A DNA stretch of 64,000 nucleotides from Diploscapter coronatus (GCA_964036155.1 OZ038423.1:75531249-75595248); one strand, 5' to 3'. Shown: positions 30,501 through 44,040, counted from the first letter of the stretch. Numbers and translations: made by a program. The notes: generated by a model not told the origin, from the letters alone.

Positions 30501-33500
30501 TCATCAGTCTTTCCTGTATATTCATCTGACTCTCCATATTCGGATTCGAAGATGGGGCTACAATAATATTGTATGCTGATTTCCATGACTCTCAAAGATC
30601 TTACTGTTTGATGGTTTGATCTGCATAGCAACATTGGCACTTGCAGTTGGATGAAAGGCGTGTCCCGAAGCTACAACTTGCTGACTCTGCTGTTGGTGCT
30701 GAAGAGCCTGAGCTTGTTGAGCTACGCTCTGATGTTGTTGCAATGTTTGTTGCTGTTGTTGCAAAGCCTAAAATTTGAATTGGTGATTTCTTAGCTATTT
30801 TTCTTCATACTTGTAAGAACGTCTGCTGCTGCTGCTGTTGCAGAAGCTGGTTGTAGTACATAAGTGTCGCATTATTTGGATTCAATGATGCCAGGAGGGG
30901 GTTCAGCTGATTCACTCCCTGAAACAGTATTATTAGAATTTAGGAGTTGTCAAAATAATCTGTAGATTTACAAGTCCATTAGTATGGACATTTGAAAGTA
31001 TTTTTTCTTAAATAATTTTATGCTCGAGTTCCTTATTTTTTCTGGAAATATATGCAGATTAAGAGCATTCGTTTACAAAAAAAAATTCGGAAGATATCTT
31101 TATCTGCGTATTGTAACAAGATTTACTCCTCCTAAAGGCGAAAAGTTACCATATAACCGTCTTTTCCTTGAAAACAAGAACTCATATGTTTAGCGACCAC
31201 AACTATTATCCTTTCTGTTCATTATCAAAATAGTTTCATCAAACGCAAAGCAACTTGAATACCTGCATAGGCAGCATCTGAGCCAGCAATTGCGTCTGCA
31301 AAAGGTTTGCGACGAGGGGGTTCTGGAGTGCAGCTGGAGCGACGGAAGGTGCGGGTGCGGGTTGTTGAGGAACTGGAGTCGGTGCTGCCGAAACTGAGCT
31401 GCCTGAAAGAAATGTCCATTTGATGGTGATTGAATATTGATCAGTAACCTTGTAGAAGAGCATTTGCGACCAGTTGATTGATCAGATTGATGTTTCCGAT
31501 CGAGGAAGGGATGGCTTGCTGTTGCTGACTTTGCTGAGCTTGCTGCTGAATCTGATGTTGAACTAGCAGCTCCTGAAATTGCATCATCATTCATTTGATT
31601 CTTATGTGTTGTTTTCATCATTTCAGATGTTTGCTGTAATGTTTCTGACTATTTGCATCCATATTTTTCACCTCTGCTTCGATTTTTTTCGTCGTTAGCT
31701 CTTATCACTCCTTTATCTATCCATTTTCCTTCTTTCCCCACACTCTCTTCTTTAACTTTGTTCTTCATGATAACTTCCATAAAAGAACTGCAGTGATTTG
31801 TCATCTAAACGTAGAGAAAAATCAAATTGAGAGGCAAACGAGAAGAAAAATGCTGAAGAAGTGTACACAGAAATGTGAGAACGATAGAGATAGAAATTTT
31901 CGAGAAAGATAGTGCGCTGAAAATGAAACATCATACTGTGCTGGCAAAGCGAAGAACTAGTGATCATGGGAAAGTTAGAGAAAAGAAAGAAAGAAGTTTG
32001 AACTTAGGAAGTGGTGTTGTGCTGTCTGGCGTCGGTCAGGGTCTGCAGTCTCACTAATCATCCTCTCGCTCTTTTTCTCTCGTTCCCGCTCTCTCAACGT
32101 TCAATCATTTCGCCCCTTTTTATCTCTGATTCACATGCTATTTCCACATTGTTTGCTTCTTACTTTCGGGTGGAAATTTTTAGTAGTCATTTCTCTTTTC
32201 CTTGTAAGTAACTCGCTTCCAGTTTTGGTGGAGAATTTAGCCAATTGGTCTTTGAAAAACAGAAAGACGAATTACGATTACGAGTAGATTGCAGAGTCAA
32301 GAGAATACGTTGGTAGAACTAGGAGAGTGTAGCTTTGTAGAATTCGACGCAGCTGTGAAAACAGATCGACTCACATACGATATTTTGACTCGTGAACTGT
32401 AATGCTCGAAATTATACTGCTACATTCCGAAGATATTAGTGGTCCAAGTAGTCTTATTTTACGCGAATTTAACACTAGTGACAATACGATGTCAATGCAG
32501 TAAAAATCTTCAGATCACAGCTACAGTATACAAGATACGTAATTTTTGTCAGGAAAATTGTTTTAAAGAAAGTCTGATCTTTTATGACTTTGAACTGTTT
32601 TGTCAAATTTGTTTACATTTATATCCTTGACTGGGAAATTGGCAACCTGACCGAAATGCACTATTTTCTGATTACGATGTTTCATTATTTGTTCCTAATA
32701 ATCAGTTGTGCTCTCCAACATGTTTTACTTGCTGTTAGTGGCATGTCTGCGCCCTTCCCGACAGCTCGCAAAGCTCTGTCCCCAAAACGTCTTTTTTTCT
32801 CAAATTGATTCTCATTCGAATGGAATGCACCAGAGCGAAACACGTAGAGAACAGCAGAGAAGTAGAGGAAGGGGAAATGGAAGAGAAGCAGAGAGGCAGA
32901 AATATGAGAAAGCGAGAGAGTAGCAGAGAAGGAGAGGAAAAAAGCGCGGAAAGAAATAGGGCACATAAAAATGAGAAGGAACGAAAAATAGAGTGAGAAA
33001 TTGGAAAAGAAGCCGAGACATCGGAGACTATGGGAAAGTGATAGAGAGAAAGAAAAAAGGAGTGTGAGAGAAAAGGCCGATAGCAGAAACGAGGAAGAGG
33101 GGGGAGAAGAGGGTTTTGCCTGCCCTGCCCACATGTTTTTCTTGCCTGCTTCCTGCTCTCCTCCATCCACACGCTATCTCGCTAGCTGTTCTGTTTCCTC
33201 ATTTATCGCCATTTTCTGTGTCTCGTCTTCTCTCTCTCTCTCTCTCTCTCTATGTCTGTCTGTCTGTCGGTCTGTCTTTTTCTCATTCGATCGCATGACG
33301 ACGCGGCCGTGGTGTCAGAAAAATGAAGCCGCCCTGGTCTGCGCCTGCAGGGAATGCAGAGAAGGAGACAGCACAAAGAGTGTGGGAATGCGAGAGGGCA
33401 GAGAGGGGGAAACAGTTAAGGAAATAGACAGCAGTGTGTGAAGAGATCGCAGAGAAAACAGCTCGGGAACTTTGGCCTTCTGCCAGAGTGCAGGGCTGCA

Positions 33501-34769
33501 TTGCTGTAGCGAAGAAGATAGAGGCAAAATGACAGTTCCCAGATGGGATGAGGGAAATGTGTTAGAGGTTGGAGAGGGGAAGTGGTAAGGAAGGAAATAC
33601 AATGGAGCAGAGAATTAGAACATCAACTATCGATTAGGCTGAAATCTTGAATGAAAATCACATGTGTGGAATGCTTTGTTGTTTACAATATTCCTAGAGA
33701 GTCATAGCTAAATTTTAAAAGATATTTTTTCAGTAATCATTCTTTACTTGACAGGAGTGTTCCTTACAGAAAGCTTTCCATCGCATAATTTTCTTGTTGT
33801 TCGTTTTGCATGTAGAATAAATTATCCGAAAATTTTATATTCTAACACCCCCATACGCAATGATAAGTTTATTTCTGCACTCATATTCTTAGATTTCCCA
33901 CTTTACAAATGCGGGCAAGTTGATAAGATTGAAAATAGCTGCGAAGAAGCAAATTGCAGATTGAAATAGTGCAATGGAGATGAGTTGGTTGCCTGGCAAT
34001 GGAAGAGGAAAATGAGTGAAATTCGCTGAGACGAGCGAGCAAAAACTGCCGTACTTCCTTCATTTCTTGATAACATTTTGTATTATCTCTGCAGACTATT
34101 CTATAGATGGAATGCTGCTAAAGTTGAATGAAAAGAATAGTTTGATGCAGGGTTTGTACTTATTGCAAAAATAATGACTAAGAATTCATTATTGAGAAGT
34201 GGTTTTCAACGTGAGAAAGAAAGTTGCAATTGTCAATTTTCCCAGCTTTATCCTCTCATTCTAGATTCTGAGAAATTTTCTCCACCTTCAGCAGGGAAAA
34301 TGCACGTCAACTAATGAAGCACACAGCCATAATGTCGCTGTTAATGATTTCTGCCACAAAATTCGGAAACGCGCATTTCTGTGCCTTTGAAATTTATTCA
34401 CTGTACCGAAGAATCAAAGAAGAGAAAGAAAAAATAAGTAGTGGGGAAGGAATCCAAAATCGATACGAATTAAGATGCAGTGAGGTTCACATGATATATT
34501 TTCGGAAGGATATTAACTATCATTTTCCTAGAACAGACGGAGACATCGTAAATTCTCGCTTCTTACGTAGTAAACCGCATTTTCGTCGTAAAAATTAATC
34601 AGGATATAGAAGAGCTTACTAGAAGCTGGGGATTGGATCCGCCAAGGGAGCTGAGATAAGCCAGGGAATTAGCACCGGCAGAGCTGCCTGCTGCAGAGGG
34701 CTGTCCTCCAGACAGATCGTTCGAAGGCGGCAGGCCTCCGCTCCCTCCGCCTCCCGACACAAATGCCAT
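21513..34769 (-). CDS. sma-9: Schnurri/SMA-9-like zinc-finger transcription factor
   Basis: Nuclear cofactor of BMP-type Smad signalling. More than 25 exons are traceable. The N-terminus [12 protein letters not shown] (34769) and exons to about 27.5 kb are rich in Gln, Ala, Ser and Pro. An atypical C2HC finger [19 protein letters not shown] lies at about 28800. A ~120-residue unfamiliar segment (27486-26750) is followed by SUMO-type sites IKEE and IKME. The diagnostic ZAS finger pair is at 25740-25480: [20 protein letters not shown], then [20 protein letters not shown], nearly identical to HIVEP/Schnurri. An acidic run [20 protein letters not shown] follows, then fingers [67 protein letters not shown]...[22 protein letters not shown] and [20 protein letters not shown]. 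It ends TAG at 21513-21515. An acceptor directly precedes the ATG, so an upstream exon exists; ATGTCGATCAAG with a GT donor at 36529-36518 is one candidate. Confidence 0.88.
31574..34617 (-). other. 3-kb first coding intron of sma-9 with low-complexity blocks
   Basis: Between the Gly/Ser-rich first exon and the first Gln-rich exon. It holds a purine-rich block (about 32820-33110), a pyrimidine-rich block (33120-33300) and a (TC)n/(TGTC)n microsatellite at about 33225-33280. Long low-complexity open frames here (for example 32685-33170, minus) come from the repetitive composition. No nested exon was recognised. Confidence 0.5.
33225..33280. repeat. Microsatellite (TC)n then (GTCT)n
   Basis: About ten TC units run into several GTCT units. 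It lies in the first coding intron of sma-9. Confidence 0.85.
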
Positions 34770-37700
34770 CTGCAATTAGCGCTAATTGCATCAATAAGCA
34801 CTATGAATGTACCTTTGGCAATAACTGTTCAGCTACTTATCGTTTTGTGATTAGGCTTGAATTCCCAACAATTAGTCACAATTTGTCAATGGGAATGCTG
34901 ACCTGAAACGATCCAATTATGAAAACATCGATATGAAAAAGTGAATGAAGTGATTAATCGACGAAACGAGATGAAAAATGCATACTTCCACGACATAATG
35001 ATAGGAGATTGTATAATTTAGATACAAATAAATGGAATCTTAAAAATCGACATGAAGAAATTCAGATAAACAAGTAAGGGTGTTGATTTTTATCCGAATA
35101 ATGAACGTTGTCCAAAATGTAGATTTTTGATTAACATAAAATAGATAAGTTATACTTTCATATGATTTCTACATTATAGTGCGACTGAAATGAAATGCAT
35201 TATTTTGTACATTAGTATAGCGCAAGTGCACAATTTTATAGAAATAGCTTTAGCATAAAATATGAGGACAAAAAATTAGAACTTAAAAAAATGAACCATT
35301 AAAATTATTCTCTGGTACTGTAAAATAAGATTATGAAACATACATTGTTTTTTGTTAATTTTTAAACTCAGTTCCGAGTGTTTCAATCATAATGTAAATA
35401 GATAGCTGCTGATTTTCGGGCTTATCTCAAAAATCTCAAATAGAGTGAAGTCTCTAATAATAGATTTGTTGAAAACAAGAGCCATTGATAATATATATGG
35501 AGGAAGGAGGAATGAGGAATGCGAGAAAAGGTAAAACCTCCAGGGAAATTGAATGTGATGAAAACACAACGAGAGAGGGCATGGTGATGCATTATTATTG
35601 CATGGCAAAGTTGAAATCAAAAATACAAATGAGGAGAAATAAAGAAAAATAAAGGTGCATAGAACATTACGCATGAAGAGAAAAGAGAAATAGAGAAGGG
35701 GCACTTACAAATGCAACGCAAATATGGAAAGAGAAAGAAACGCATCCGTATAATGAATCGAGGGAATGATACCCATTTTTCTTTCACGCCTATAGAAATT
35801 GTTAATCTCCAAACAAATACTGTTCTATCATCCAATTTACCCTTCCCATTCATTCATTCATTCTCCATTCTCCACTATCTATTCACTTTTTCTTGAGCTC
35901 TTATCGGTTTTCTCGACTTCTGTCGATTCCAAATGATGAAAGTACACGAAGCGAAAAAATTCTCTGATAACCTTGAACTGCAGGCTTGCATTGCTAGTTG
36001 CTCACTATCAGGGTTGTTTCATAAACCTTTCCGCTCTTTTTCTTTCTTTTTCCGTCTCTCTGCCATCTTTCTACCCTCTCCTTTCAATCTCTTCGCACTA
36101 TCCTACTCTCTCACTGTCTTTCACTCTCTCCGTTCAAAATATCTGCGATGTGAGAGATAGTTGCGTTGTGCACTCGTGAAATTTGGTCTTGGCGACGGCC
36201 TCGAAAATTCAGAGATGAGAGGGAAAATGAGAGAAAAAAGGAGAACAGAGAAATAGTGAAGAGAAAGAAAAGAGGAACGAATCTAGAGACGCAGATTTAT
36301 AATCATAAAGGCACGTCAACACTCTCTCTGTCTGACTGTCTTTCTCAGACTTTCTATCTCTAAATGTCTCTTCTTCGTACATTCTGCTGATGCTGATAGA
36401 TCTAGATAAGAGGTAAAATGCGGACAAAAGAAAGAAAGAGAGAGAAAGAGGAATGGACCTGGATTAGGAGGATGAGGATAGAAATTGAAGCTTGAAAAAC
36501 AAAGCGCGCTGCTGCACCTTGATCGACATGGTGAAGCGCGAGATTAACTTAACCAGGGATTATTGCAAAGAAGCAGCGAAGAAGTGAATATCGAAGAAGA
36601 TGTTCATGACAAAGGCAGACACTTTGGATAACTAATGAGACGATTTATTGAATCCACTCCCACGTTAATTAAATCGCAAATCAAAATACTACTATCTACC
36701 AAGAATAAATTCCTACACATGAATGAACAAAAATAGGTCGAGTTTAGATCAAAGCATGATAGACAACCGCTAAATCGCTCCTAATATGTATTACATAGCA
36801 GATGAAAAGCGGATAGAGATCAATGAGGATTAAGTTACAGCGAAAGACTATGAGGTAAATACGAAATGTCGACAAATCGTTCGAGTAAAATCATAAGTGC
36901 GATGACGAGTCGGACAAGTTATTGATGCAAAAAATGAATTGAAACATTCTAAATACTCGCTATTATGCACTGCCATGGTGATTATTTTGCTCGCCATGAA
37001 ATTCAAAGTTTATCGAGTAGAAGCAGCAGAGGCAGAGAGATCGAATGAGAAATAGAAAAGTTAGAAAGTGGGGGAGAATAGAGGGTAGAGAGATACAGAA
37101 AAAGAGAACGAAACGAAAATATAGCGGAGAGAATTTGAAATGAGAAAGGTGAGAGAGCGCGAGAGAAAGCTAGGCAGGAATTGAGAAGGAATAGCGCTGC
37201 ACGAGAAGAGACACAGACAGGCAAACGCTTATGCGTAGTGAAACCGAGAGAGCATTTCCTCTGAAGAGAGATAGAGGCATAGCAAGGAAAATGTTAGAGA
37301 GCAATAAAAACTAGAGAGACCGAAAGGAGACAGGGAAAAGTAAGAGAGCGTAACTGAGGGAGAGGGGAAAAGAATAGGCGCGAGGCCCTCTCCTTTAGCC
37401 TGTGAGAACAGCAAGATAGCAGGAAAAGATAGAAGTGAAAGAAAAGAAATAGAGAGGGCGGCATAGAGATGGAAGAGAGAAGTGAGAAATAGACGGCTCC
37501 AATCGAAATAGAAGAGAGGAAAGAGGAATGACGTAGTCTGAGAGAGAGAGCGGTGAAAGAGTGGAAAAGTGGAAGAGAAGTGGAAGATAGAGGTCGAGAG
37601 GCAGTATTCTGGCAGCGCATTGCTAGGCTCGGCCTGAGACTAGGACTGCTGATAGGCATACATAAGACATCAGATAGTCCAGTGATTTTTGAGATAAAGG

Positions 37701-40525
37701 ACCTAGGCAGAGTACTGTAGACCGTAGACTAAATCTAAATCTGAGCGGTCAAATATTACAGGTAACTAGTAAACATAAATGGTGTGCGAAAACTGAATAG
37801 GATTTGCTACATATAAATTGTATGCAAAATAGATGCAAAAATATCAATATAAGTTTGCCCAGAGTCGAAATTTACGACTTTTAGAGAATAAATAGGTCAA
37901 ATTTCGAGAACTAATTTATCATTGTAATAAATTTGAAATATCGTGCCCGTAAACCAGCTAAAGTAATTTATTACTGCTCATTTATGGTTTCTTCAAACTC
38001 AAAATTTCATTTTCATAATACATACACATGAATTCGATGTGAAAATTCCCACAAATGAGTTTTCTTATCAAGGCGCATTTTCAAAATTCAAGATTATCAC
38101 AACATCTAAATTTTATCCCACCTAGCGAAAAGAAATCTCTAAATTAAAGTAGGAGTAAACCTGGACACTGATTTGAAATTGAATTAAACACTGAAAATAG
38201 CTGCATCCATAGATGGAAAATCTAACGTACAAGAGTCTGAAGAGAAAAAGTAAGAGCGAGGGAAAATGAGAGAGTCGAAGAAAAATAGATTGAGATAGTG
38301 TGTGGGAAAAGAGTTGAGTTAGAGAAAAAGACGAAGAAGACTAGAGTTGGTGGTTTAGATGAAAATAGCACTGCAATTGAAGAGATAGAGAGGAGAAGGA
38401 AAGAGTGAACCCCACAGACGATAAAAGAGACTTAGAGGGAGCGGAAAAGAGAAAGACATTTTAGAGAACAGCCAGAGAGGACAGAGAAATTGAGAGTGAA
38501 GAGAATGAAAGAAGTTAAGAAAACAAGAGAGAACAGCCATATTAATGCAGGCAAAGAAAAGAAACGGAATAAAGGAGAAAATGGAATGGGTCTCGGGTAC
38601 TGAAATGAGATTTAGGGAAATGTAATATCAGGTAGATAAGCTCATCAACTTGATAAAGGAAGTATAAATTGTAGTTGTTACTTCTCTTGCCGAAGCTAAA
38701 TGATATAATTTATTTGACAAAATTGTTAAAGAATTTTTTCTAAACTTCAAATGGTCTAAACTAACATAATTTGGGCTGAAGATATAAAATGATATTGTCT
38801 TAGGATTCATAAAATCAGCAAGAAATTATTTAATTTATAAAATTTTGTCACAGCTACTTCATACAGTTTTATCTGTAACTTTGGTGAAAGGAAGAAATAG
38901 CGGCTAAAATTTATATCCCTAAACTCAGTTCGACAAGATCTTTCATCTAATACAGAATTTGATAAAAGTTAAAGGTAACTGTTGGAGGCGTTTCCTCAAA
39001 GATAGGGAGCGTCAGAGATAAATACAAGATGCAATAGACGTGGAAAAGGGGGACTGAAATCGGAAGAAATAGCATTCGAATGAGAAATATACTGACAGTC
39101 AGCTAGGGAAGAAAAAATAGAGGAGAGGGGGGCTGGGTCTCCGCGAAAAGAGGCAGAGAGCGCAATGAATTTGGAAAAGATGGAGAAATAATGGAGAGAT
39201 TGGGCATAACTGAGACATAAAGATGGGATAAAAATGGAAATAAGAGTGAGAAAGGATGCGAGGGATGGAAAGGGGAAAAAGATCGCAGCGGTCATTGAAG
39301 CATAGGGGGAGAAAATAGAAAAAAAATGAGAGAATTTGAATCAATACTGAAACAAATACATATGACAAAAGGAGAGAAGGCGAAGACACAACAGATCAGG
39401 AGAATTGCCAAATTGCCTCCTTACTCTAAATGACATCAACACAAAACATACTCACCTCGCACTAGTATTACGAAACCAACTTTTTATAGACACTCATCAG
39501 TAGTAGATATTGGAGAGAATGGTCACACAAAGTTGGTAAATAAATTACGCTATCGACTAGTGAACTGCAAAATTTTCATTTATGAACTAATTTACTTAGA
39601 ATAATTGAAATAAATTATTAGGTTGATGCATATGTTTTCGGAACAATTTTTAATCTTTTGCTGACTACTATGCAATGAAATAACGAAACTTCTTTGGGAT
39701 ATTAAGGAAAGAGGCTAGAGCATATAATTAGCAGAATATCTTCTATCATTCTTTGAATTATGGCATTGACTTTTATGGCGAGCGATGTAACATGTAGCAC
39801 TTTGAAAAATGATAAAATTTTTAAATCTCGGGCCACAAAAAATCACGAAGTTCAAGCAAAATCAGTTCGAGCCCATAATCTTGTACTCGTGGTATCACAC
39901 TATCAGAATAAAATTGATGCCGAATATGAGGTTAAATATACGCGAGATATCGGGTGATTACTTCACTTCCTCAAAAATAGAATATATTTGACTTAGCTTT
40001 CCCCTATCCCTCAAAGGATAATGTAAGAGCGGTCAAATGCTCGGATTATGAATGTATGAAAGTCAACGATAATCATCATCAAGATATTATCGCTAGAGGT
40101 ATCACTCTTGAAAAATCTAAATTTTTAAAAATGTATGCGAAAACCGGAAAGAAATTATGCATCATGCAGTATTAAGTAAAGTGGAAAAATTTATTTTGAA
40201 TTTATCATAATTTTTTTCGAAGATAATCCTGAAACATCAAGACTAGCAATTGAATAATCGTACGATTTGTACCCTCAAGATCTATACATATTGCTTGCGT
40301 TGATCAGTTGAATATTTTATGGCATAAAAATCCCGACATAATCGGTTAAGGTTAGGTGAAGATACCTTTTCTCGACAATATTTCGTCAAATATCGCTATT
40401 TTAGAACAAATTTGTACTCCAGAGATTAAGAACATTTATTCTACTTGATTTTCATATCGACGTGTGTCTGTTCAATTCGATTTTTTGAGATTTTCTAAAA
40501 AATCAACAAACTAATTATCAAAAAT
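34770..40525. promoter_or_regulatory. 5.7-kb region upstream of sma-9, purine-rich blocks
   Basis: No gene is supported. Purine-rich blocks of the GAGAGAAAGAG type on the plus strand occur around 36180-36470, 37018-37660, 38220-38620 and 39000-39400, separated by ordinary AT-rich DNA. Open frames on the minus strand here are Ser/Leu/Phe-rich translations of CT-rich DNA. The region probably contains the sma-9 promoter, 5' untranslated exons and, at the right end, the 3' untranslated region of the SLC2-like gene. Confidence 0.45.
40435..40440 (-). terminator. Polyadenylation signal of the SLC2-like gene
   Basis: AATAAA on the minus strand, about 86 nt downstream of the stop at 40526-40528. Confidence 0.45.
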
Positions 40526-43500
40526 CTAATTATTATCTCGTGCAGGAGATTCTTTTTCGAGAACACTCATTCTTATGGTATTTCTCTTGGTTCCAGAAGT
40601 CAAATCCCGAATGATGTCAACGATTTCACGATTCCTTGTCTCTGGCAGTTGAAGAAACAGAATGATTATGATTGCAACTGGTGGCAGGACGAATAGAGGA
40701 ATCAGGACTAAGGCACCTGAAATAGAATAGCCGAATTGATTCTATGATTCAGGTTTGTATGAAATTTCGATTTCATGCTAAAAATCCTCGATTTTGATTT
40801 ATTTTGCAATTTACGCATTTTGGAACAGAGTTGCACAGAATGTTGATTTGAAAACTTTCAAAGTCGAAATTGGTTTAAAAAATCCTCGAAAATGAAGTTA
40901 AAATCGAAGTTATCATCGGAATTTTCTTTCCAAAATAATAACTTTAATCCAAAATGACTGGAAAAAATAATCTTGGCACATAAGATAAAATGACATTTTT
41001 CGAAGATCAATAAATTCTGGCGGTTAATTTTTTCTGAAGCATTGCAAAAATACTTGAAATTTCGACCTATTTTTATTCGAAATTTGTGCACCTATGTTCT
41101 GGAAGTCCTTGAAATTAATAAAAAGTAGATTTCATACCAAATGCCGAATAGAGTGGAAGAGTGACGAAACAGAAAATGAGAGCAGTCAGCTGGTTGATGC
41201 ACAGACTTAGAGAAACTGCCGCAGCACGAACATCTAGCGGTACAAGTTCAGCTGAAAAGAAAATTCTTAAATTTGAGTTATTCTGGAATTTACCTGTGAG
41301 AAACCACGCAATCGGACCTAATGCTATGCTGAATGAATGGAATACACTATTGTGATGGTTGAACAAGAATACCTGTAGCTCAGTCCCCAAACAATCAGTG
41401 CTATGATACAACCATATTTTAATGGATCCCAGAGGTATTGGAAATGCGCAAATAGTGAGAAGATAAGCACTGAAGAAACATTAACAACGGCTGTGGAGAG
41501 TAGAAGAAAACGGCGAGGCAGACTTTCCACGATGAACATTCCAAGCAGAGTTGAGAAGGAACTGTAAAAATAAATACCAAAATTCTTATCGAGGAAGAAG
41601 TTCATTGCTATCAGAACTTAATACCTCTACGCGTTTTTTTTATTTATTTTGTCACGAAAAAAGTGGATCTAACTATTCTAGGTGATCCAAAGAATGTTTG
41701 ATATTAATGTCTCAATTATAAAATGAAGTCCACAATAAGCACGATACATCAAAGTTCCTAGTGTAAAAGTTAAAAAAAAAATTACCTTACGAACAACATC
41801 ACATTCGACATCAATTCTGCAGTTTCATTCGAAATATTGGCTCGGGTCAGAAATTCAGTTGAATAGTAGAGCATCGGCCATAAAGATAGAGTAACATGTA
41901 GCGTCATTACTCCTCAACTCAGCGAAATATTATTTGAAAATCATTTTCAGTTATCGTTACCTAATATAAATCCTTTCAGATATTCCCAATTTGTGAGTAA
42001 CTCCTTCAAGGAGTTCTTCTTGACTTCCGAATTTTTCTTGACTTTGTTCTCCTCTTCGATTTTGCTGATTGCATAATCAAGCGATTCATTTTCTATAACG
42101 AATAGTTTCAGAAAAATATTCTAGGAAAAATCTTACCAAGTCTTTGGTAGAATTTCAGTGATTTTCGTGATGCTTCGACGTTGTTTTTGCATAGCAGTAA
42201 AAACTTTGGCGATTCGTGATAGAAGAGGACCACAATGATTGAACAGAAGATGATCAAACATGGAAAGCTAAATCGTTTGATAGGAAAAACGATTCGGTAC
42301 GATGAGTTGTGAAGTTACGTTAGAAGAGCAAACAGATTCTGACCCCAGAAAGATTTCATTCCTGCGATGCCGCCTGCGAGATTCATGACAACGAAGGACA
42401 TCTCGGCGTTGAAAGACATTACTCCCCGAATTGATGGTGGACTACTTTCCTAAATGCTATTTGTTCGATACTCTTTCGGAATTGTTTAAATGTTTAACGA
42501 TAGAATTTTTCTCGTTTTTAAATGAAGAACACCTTAGTCTCAAAATATTTCCACATTAACCTGAATGTCTTGTAAAGTTGGGACAAAATTTAGCGAATCC
42601 TGATTTGGAGTTTCACTATTCACTGAAACTCGGAACTACAATACCGACCTGTAAGAGTAGAATCAGACTGTTCATCGAGATCGCAGCACTGACAGCGAAG
42701 AGGAAACGATAGGCGAAAAAGAGCAAAGGCAGGGAGAAATGGAAGGAAGCTACAGAGACGAAGGCTGACAAGAGGTTGAGGGAATTACCCAACAGTAGAC
42801 AGGCTGGTTTATTTTGTATAAATTAGAATAAATCGGTAATATTGATACATTTTCTTCCAATTTTATCGGCAATCGGAACGGTTAAAAGGCTTCCAGCTGC
42901 GAATCCAATGAAATACACATTCAAAATGGCTGACCTGACAAACACATATTGATTGTTGATGAAATGATTGATATGATGCAGGAAATTGATTGATATTTTA
43001 TGGAAATAATAATTACCAGATCCAATTATATTCGTTTTCCGATAAGGTGTTGGGAGGCGAAAATGATTCATTCAGAAAATCTCGAAATCCTGATATGGCC
43101 GTATTTGGAAACGCATTTGAATAACCCATCTGAACTATCAATGAGAAAATATAAACAAATGAATAAAAATGTTACCTGGAAAATGGATAGAAACGCTAAT
43201 AAAACTCCGAGAAGGATAAGCCGAATTTTAGCAAATTTGCTCATCGCCTCCACTTCACTGGGTATTTTCGCTGAAATGATGCAAAATAAATCAAATGATC
43301 AAATGACATTATCGACGAAGTGATTACAGCCGACAGTGGAGGGCGGAGTAAATGGCTGCAGAGAATTGTCCATTTCCATTCCAACCAGATCAGGTATTTC
43401 CGCTGAAATGATGCAAAATAAATCAAAGGACGAAAAGATGAAATGATATTATCAATGAAGTAATTACAACAAACAGTACAGGATAGAGTAAGTGGCTGCA

Positions 43501-43537
43501 GAGAACTGTCCATTTCCATGTCAACCAGATCGGGCAT
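40526..43537 (-). CDS. SLC2 (GLUT)-type major facilitator transporter
   Basis: A 12-TM MFS membrane transporter of the sugar porter family. About 13 exons join in frame. A ~60-residue N-terminal tail (exons 43537-43468, 43402-43328 and 43270-43176) precedes TM1 (IRLILLGVLLAFLSIFQ, MGYSNAFPN). Family motifs follow: PIADKIGRK (TM2-3 loop), AYRFLFAVSAAISMN, ESSPPSIRGVM, YHESPKFLL (the PESPR motif), VESLPRRFLL, GPIAWFLTGELVPLDVRAAA (the GPIPWF..E motif with the R-A-A loop) and LPETRNREIVDI (the PETKG motif). TM7 reads HVTLSLWPMLYYSTEF where sugar transporters have QQLSGINAVFYYST, so the two glutamines and the asparagine that contact hexose are absent. The substrate may not be glucose. It ends TAG at 40526-40528. 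Confidence 0.82.
43271..43537. repeat. Tandem ~132-bp duplication including an exon
   Basis: Two adjacent units at about 43271-43402 and 43403-43537 share TTTCCGCTGAAATGATGCAA-type intron sequence and the coding words GAAATGGAC and CTGCAGCCA. Each minus-strand unit has an exon (MPDLVDMEMDSSLQP or EIPDLVGMEMDNSLQP), a GTAAT donor at the same point, and a TTTCAG-CG acceptor entering the next unit. Confidence 0.85.
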
Positions 43538-44040
43538 TTGCTTGAATGAATGCTGCTAGAAAATGAAACAATGGAAAATAGGGAGGAAGGCGAAAAGCCG
43601 CCGCTGCTCAAAATCGATAATGCTACCGCCGAAATGCGTGCAATTTTGCGGCTTCTCCTCATGTTTCTTGCAGCTTTTAAATCGTGAGATTTTATGTGAA
43701 GGAGCATGCATATTATATCTATGGAAAAAAACAAATGATAATGTGCGCAATATATACTTGGCATACAGAATTTGATAGGCCTTCATCAGTTTAGTAATAA
43801 ATGAACTGTTCTCGCATTTATGTATTGCTATTCAATTCGGTAGAAATATTACACGAGTTTATGACCACGTATGCTTGAAAATTGTTCAATATATCGTAGA
43901 ATCTCTAATAGAAGCCGGGATTTCTATTTTAATCCTCTAGTTTTCGAAAGATTGGAATTGCTTATTAGGATAAGAGATAATTCATCTAACAAATTTTATG
44001 CAGGTATAGAATATTTACAAAATCATAAGATAAAATCAGA
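43538..44040. promoter_or_regulatory. Promoter of the SLC2-like gene and 3' end of RAB32
   Basis: The SLC2-like ATG and the RAB32 stop are about 500 nt apart on the same strand. A short open frame on the minus strand (43764-43423) overlaps the duplicated exon in another frame and shows no motif. No other gene is seen. Confidence 0.4.

Noticed and set aside
32685..33170. 161-codon Ser/Leu/Phe-rich minus frame
   Set aside because: Translation of pyrimidine-rich low-complexity DNA; several overlapping frames are open for the same reason.
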